From positions 124,001 to 188,000 of the forward strand of contig NZ_CANMFF010000006.1 in the NCBI RefSeq assembly GCF_947497005.1: 64,000 bases of DNA, read 5' to 3'. The notes under the pieces were generated by a model. That model was not told the origin of the DNA and did no database searches. It saw only the letters and a program-made list of their open reading frames with translations. The DNA comes from an uncultured Ruegeria sp. GTDB taxonomy: Bacteria; Pseudomonadota; Alphaproteobacteria; Rhodobacterales; Rhodobacteraceae. This document shows positions 62,601-64,000 of this stretch, piece by piece (the first letter of the stretch is position 1; each line of letters starts with the position of its first letter). The translations under genes and the position numbers were made by a program.

Positions 62601-62640
62601 AGTTTTCAATATATAAAACTAGGTTTCAATATTTGGAACT
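62601..62640. promoter_or_regulatory. Two tandem 20-bp repeats, probable IclR operator
   Basis: The repeats are agttttcaatatataaaact (62601-62620) and aggtttcaatatttggaact (62621-62640). They match at 16 of 20 positions, with no gap. The first is an inverted repeat (agtttt with aaaact). They end 26 bp before the binding-protein start, within the divergent promoter region of the IclR gene, where a repressor or activator would be expected to act. Confidence 0.65.
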
Positions 62641-62666
62641 AAAAATGAAAGCTAAGGGAGGAAACC

Positions 62667-63926
62667 ATGAAATCCATGTTCAGGCACACTGCGGCTGCTC
62701 TGGCGGTCGGTGTTGCATTTGCTGCGCCTGCTGCCGCTGAGCTGACCGGCGAGTTGCGCATTTTTCTCGACACATCAAACCCGGCACCGCGTGCGACGAT
62801 GGAGGCGATGATCGATCGGTTTCAGCAACAGCATCCTGGTCTGGAAATCGAAACCACAGTGATCGATCGTGAGGCATACAAGACCCAGATCCGCAATTTC
62901 CTGACCGCAGACACCCCCGACGTTGCCACATGGTACGCGGCCAACCGGATGAAACCTTATGTCGAGGCTGGCCTGTTCGAAGACGTATCCGATCTGTGGG
63001 CCGAGCCTGAGATTGCCGACAACCTCGCTTCGACCAAAGGTGCGATGACCATTGACGGCAAGCAATGGGGCGTGCCGTATACCTACTACCAGTGGGGTGT
63101 CTATTACCGCAAAGACATCTTTGACGAGCTGGGCCTGAGCGAACCGACCACTTGGGAAGAAGAGCTGGCCAACTGTCAGAAGATCGTCGATTCAGGGCGT
63201 GCCTGCTATACCATTGGCACCAAGTTCCTTTGGACTGCTGGTGGCTGGTTCGACTATCTAAACATGCGGACCAACGGGTTTGACTTCCACAATCAGCTGG
63301 CAAACGGCGAAATCAGCTGGGAAGATGACCGGGTCAAGCAGACCTTTGCTAACTGGAAACAGTTGATCGACATGGGTGCCTTCATCGACAACCATCAGAC
63401 CTATAGCTGGCAGGAAGCCCTGCCCTTCATGGTCAACGGTGAGGCGGCAGCCTATCTGATGGGTAACTTTGCTGTGGCACCGCTGCGCGACGCCGGATTG
63501 ACAGATGATCAACTGGACTTCTACCAGTTCGTCGCTATCAACCCTGATGTCGAACTGGCCGAGGACGCGCCAACCGACACATTCCACATTCCGGCCAACG
63601 CCTCGAACAAAGAGGCCGCGCGCGAGTTCTTGCGTTTTGTAGTATCCGCGGACGAGCAGACCGAAATCAACAATGGAGCGAACCTCGGCCAGTTGCCGGT
63701 GAATGCCCAGTCCGCAGTGGATGAAGACAAGTTCCTGCAGCAAGGATTCGAGATGCTCTCGTCGAACAGTCCTGGGGGCGTTGCCCAGTTCTGGGATCGC
63801 GACGCACCGGCAGAGATGGCGAAGGCATCGATGGAAGGCTTCCAGGAGTTCATGGTCAAACCCGACAATACTGACCGTATCCTGGCCAAGCTGGAACGCG
63901 CCCGTCAGCGTATCTACGATAACTGA
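62667..63926 (+). CDS. Carbohydrate ABC transporter substrate-binding protein
   Basis: This is a 419-residue family 1 extracellular binding protein. A signal peptide is clear (SMFRHTAAALAVGVAFAAPA, cleaved near AAA-E). The mature part has TGELRIFLDTSNPAPRATME at the start, DTPDVATWYAANRMKPYVEA, WGVPYTYYQWGVYYRKDIFD and GEAAAYLMGNFAVAPLRDAG, all usual for sugar and polyol receptors. A gggagg site precedes the ATG. It is divergent from the IclR regulator and UgpC-type ATPase genes and probably heads an operon whose permeases lie outside the window. A hairpin follows, typical of binding-protein genes made in excess. Sugar not identified. Confidence 0.94.
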   Translation: MKSMFRHTAAALAVGVAFAAPAAAELTGELRIFLDTSNPAPRATMEAMIDRFQQQHPGLEIETTVIDREAYKTQIRNFLTADTPDVATWYAANRMKPYVEAGLFEDVSDLWAEPEIADNLASTKGAMTIDGKQWGVPYTYYQWGVYYRKDIFDELGLSEPTTWEEELANCQKIVDSGRACYTIGTKFLWTAGGWFDYLNMRTNGFDFHNQLANGEISWEDDRVKQTFANWKQLIDMGAFIDNHQTYSWQEALPFMVNGEAAAYLMGNFAVAPLRDAGLTDDQLDFYQFVAINPDVELAEDAPTDTFHIPANASNKEAAREFLRFVVSADEQTEINNGANLGQLPVNAQSAVDEDKFLQQGFEMLSSNSPGGVAQFWDRDAPAEMAKASMEGFQEFMVKPDNTDRILAKLERARQRIYDN

Positions 63927-63935
63927 TCAGGCATG

Positions 63936-63955
63936 GGCCGGGCTAAAGCCCGGCC
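63936..63955 (+). terminator. Hairpin after the binding-protein gene
   Basis: An 8-bp perfect GC stem (ggccgggc 63936-63943 with gcccggcc 63948-63955) and a taaa loop lie 10 bp after the stop. There is no T run. It may stabilise the binding-protein mRNA rather than end transcription. Confidence 0.6.
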
Positions 63956-63973
63956 TGCGCTCCCGTAAAACGT

Positions 63974-63995
63974 AAGGCGGGTTTCAGCCCGCCTT
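63974..63995 (+). terminator. Second hairpin after the binding-protein gene
   Basis: An 8-bp stem (aaggcggg 63974-63981 with cccgcctt 63988-63995) and a six-base loop lie 18 bp after the first hairpin, again without a T run inside the window. The pair of hairpins probably protects the upstream message. Confidence 0.5.
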
Positions 63996-64000
63996 GCCCC

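Overview
The window looks like a chromosomal segment of an alphaproteobacterium of the Rhodobacteraceae (Roseobacter group). The reasons are moderately GC-rich DNA, many TRAP, TTT and ABC solute-uptake genes, a monomeric NADP isocitrate dehydrogenase, an ExaA-like quinoprotein alcohol dehydrogenase, and a MaoC-phosphotransacetylase fusion next to acetate kinase. This assignment is inferred from gene content and protein style; no marker gene was compared with a database.

Layout. 0-5 kb: the 3' end of a PQQ alcohol dehydrogenase, then a LuxR-type response regulator, a FIST sensor protein and a soluble hybrid kinase. 5-13.6 kb: an uptake and catabolism block (LysR, TAXI-TRAP receptor and fused permease, FAD D-amino-acid-type oxidase, Asp/Glu-racemase-family enzyme, GlxA-type regulator, isochorismatase-family hydrolase, GST-like protein). 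13.7-18.7 kb: Tex, MaoC-Pta and AckA. 18.7-26.8 kb: a tricarboxylate-type locus with a citryl-CoA-lyase-like enzyme, a class III CoA-transferase and TctABC on the minus strand. It is divergent from a TctDE two-component pair whose kinase gene overlaps an orphan binding-protein gene. 26.8-33.7 kb: a type I secretion ABC/HlyD pair and its probable substrate, a large M10 metallopeptidase with RTX repeats and four exact-period 106-residue repeats.

34.2-38.5 kb is a plastic region. A 17-bp copy of the 3' end of tRNA-Leu(UAG) at 34890 pairs with the intact tRNA at 38449-38533. The two copies bound a small integrated element of about 3.6 kb with no visible integrase. It holds a three-gene minus-strand operon, a phage-structural-protein fragment, a frameshifted TPR gene and an excisionase-like HTH gene.

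39.3-55.3 kb is the most unusual part: twelve consecutive plus-strand genes closed by a strong terminator. They encode four dynamin-like GTPases arranged as two long/short pairs, a roadblock-like protein, two unrecognised proteins, a membrane Ser/Thr kinase with PDZ-like periplasmic domains, an FHA protein, a PP2C phosphatase, and two secreted LysM plus solute-binding proteins without any permease. I read this as a candidate membrane-remodelling system under phospho-control. The function is inference.

55.4-64 kb: a membrane glycosyltransferase, monomeric isocitrate dehydrogenase, a secreted TPR protein, and a carbohydrate ABC transporter locus (UgpC-type ATPase and IclR regulator on the minus strand, binding protein on the plus strand). 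Two tandem 20-bp repeats between the divergent genes are a likely IclR operator.
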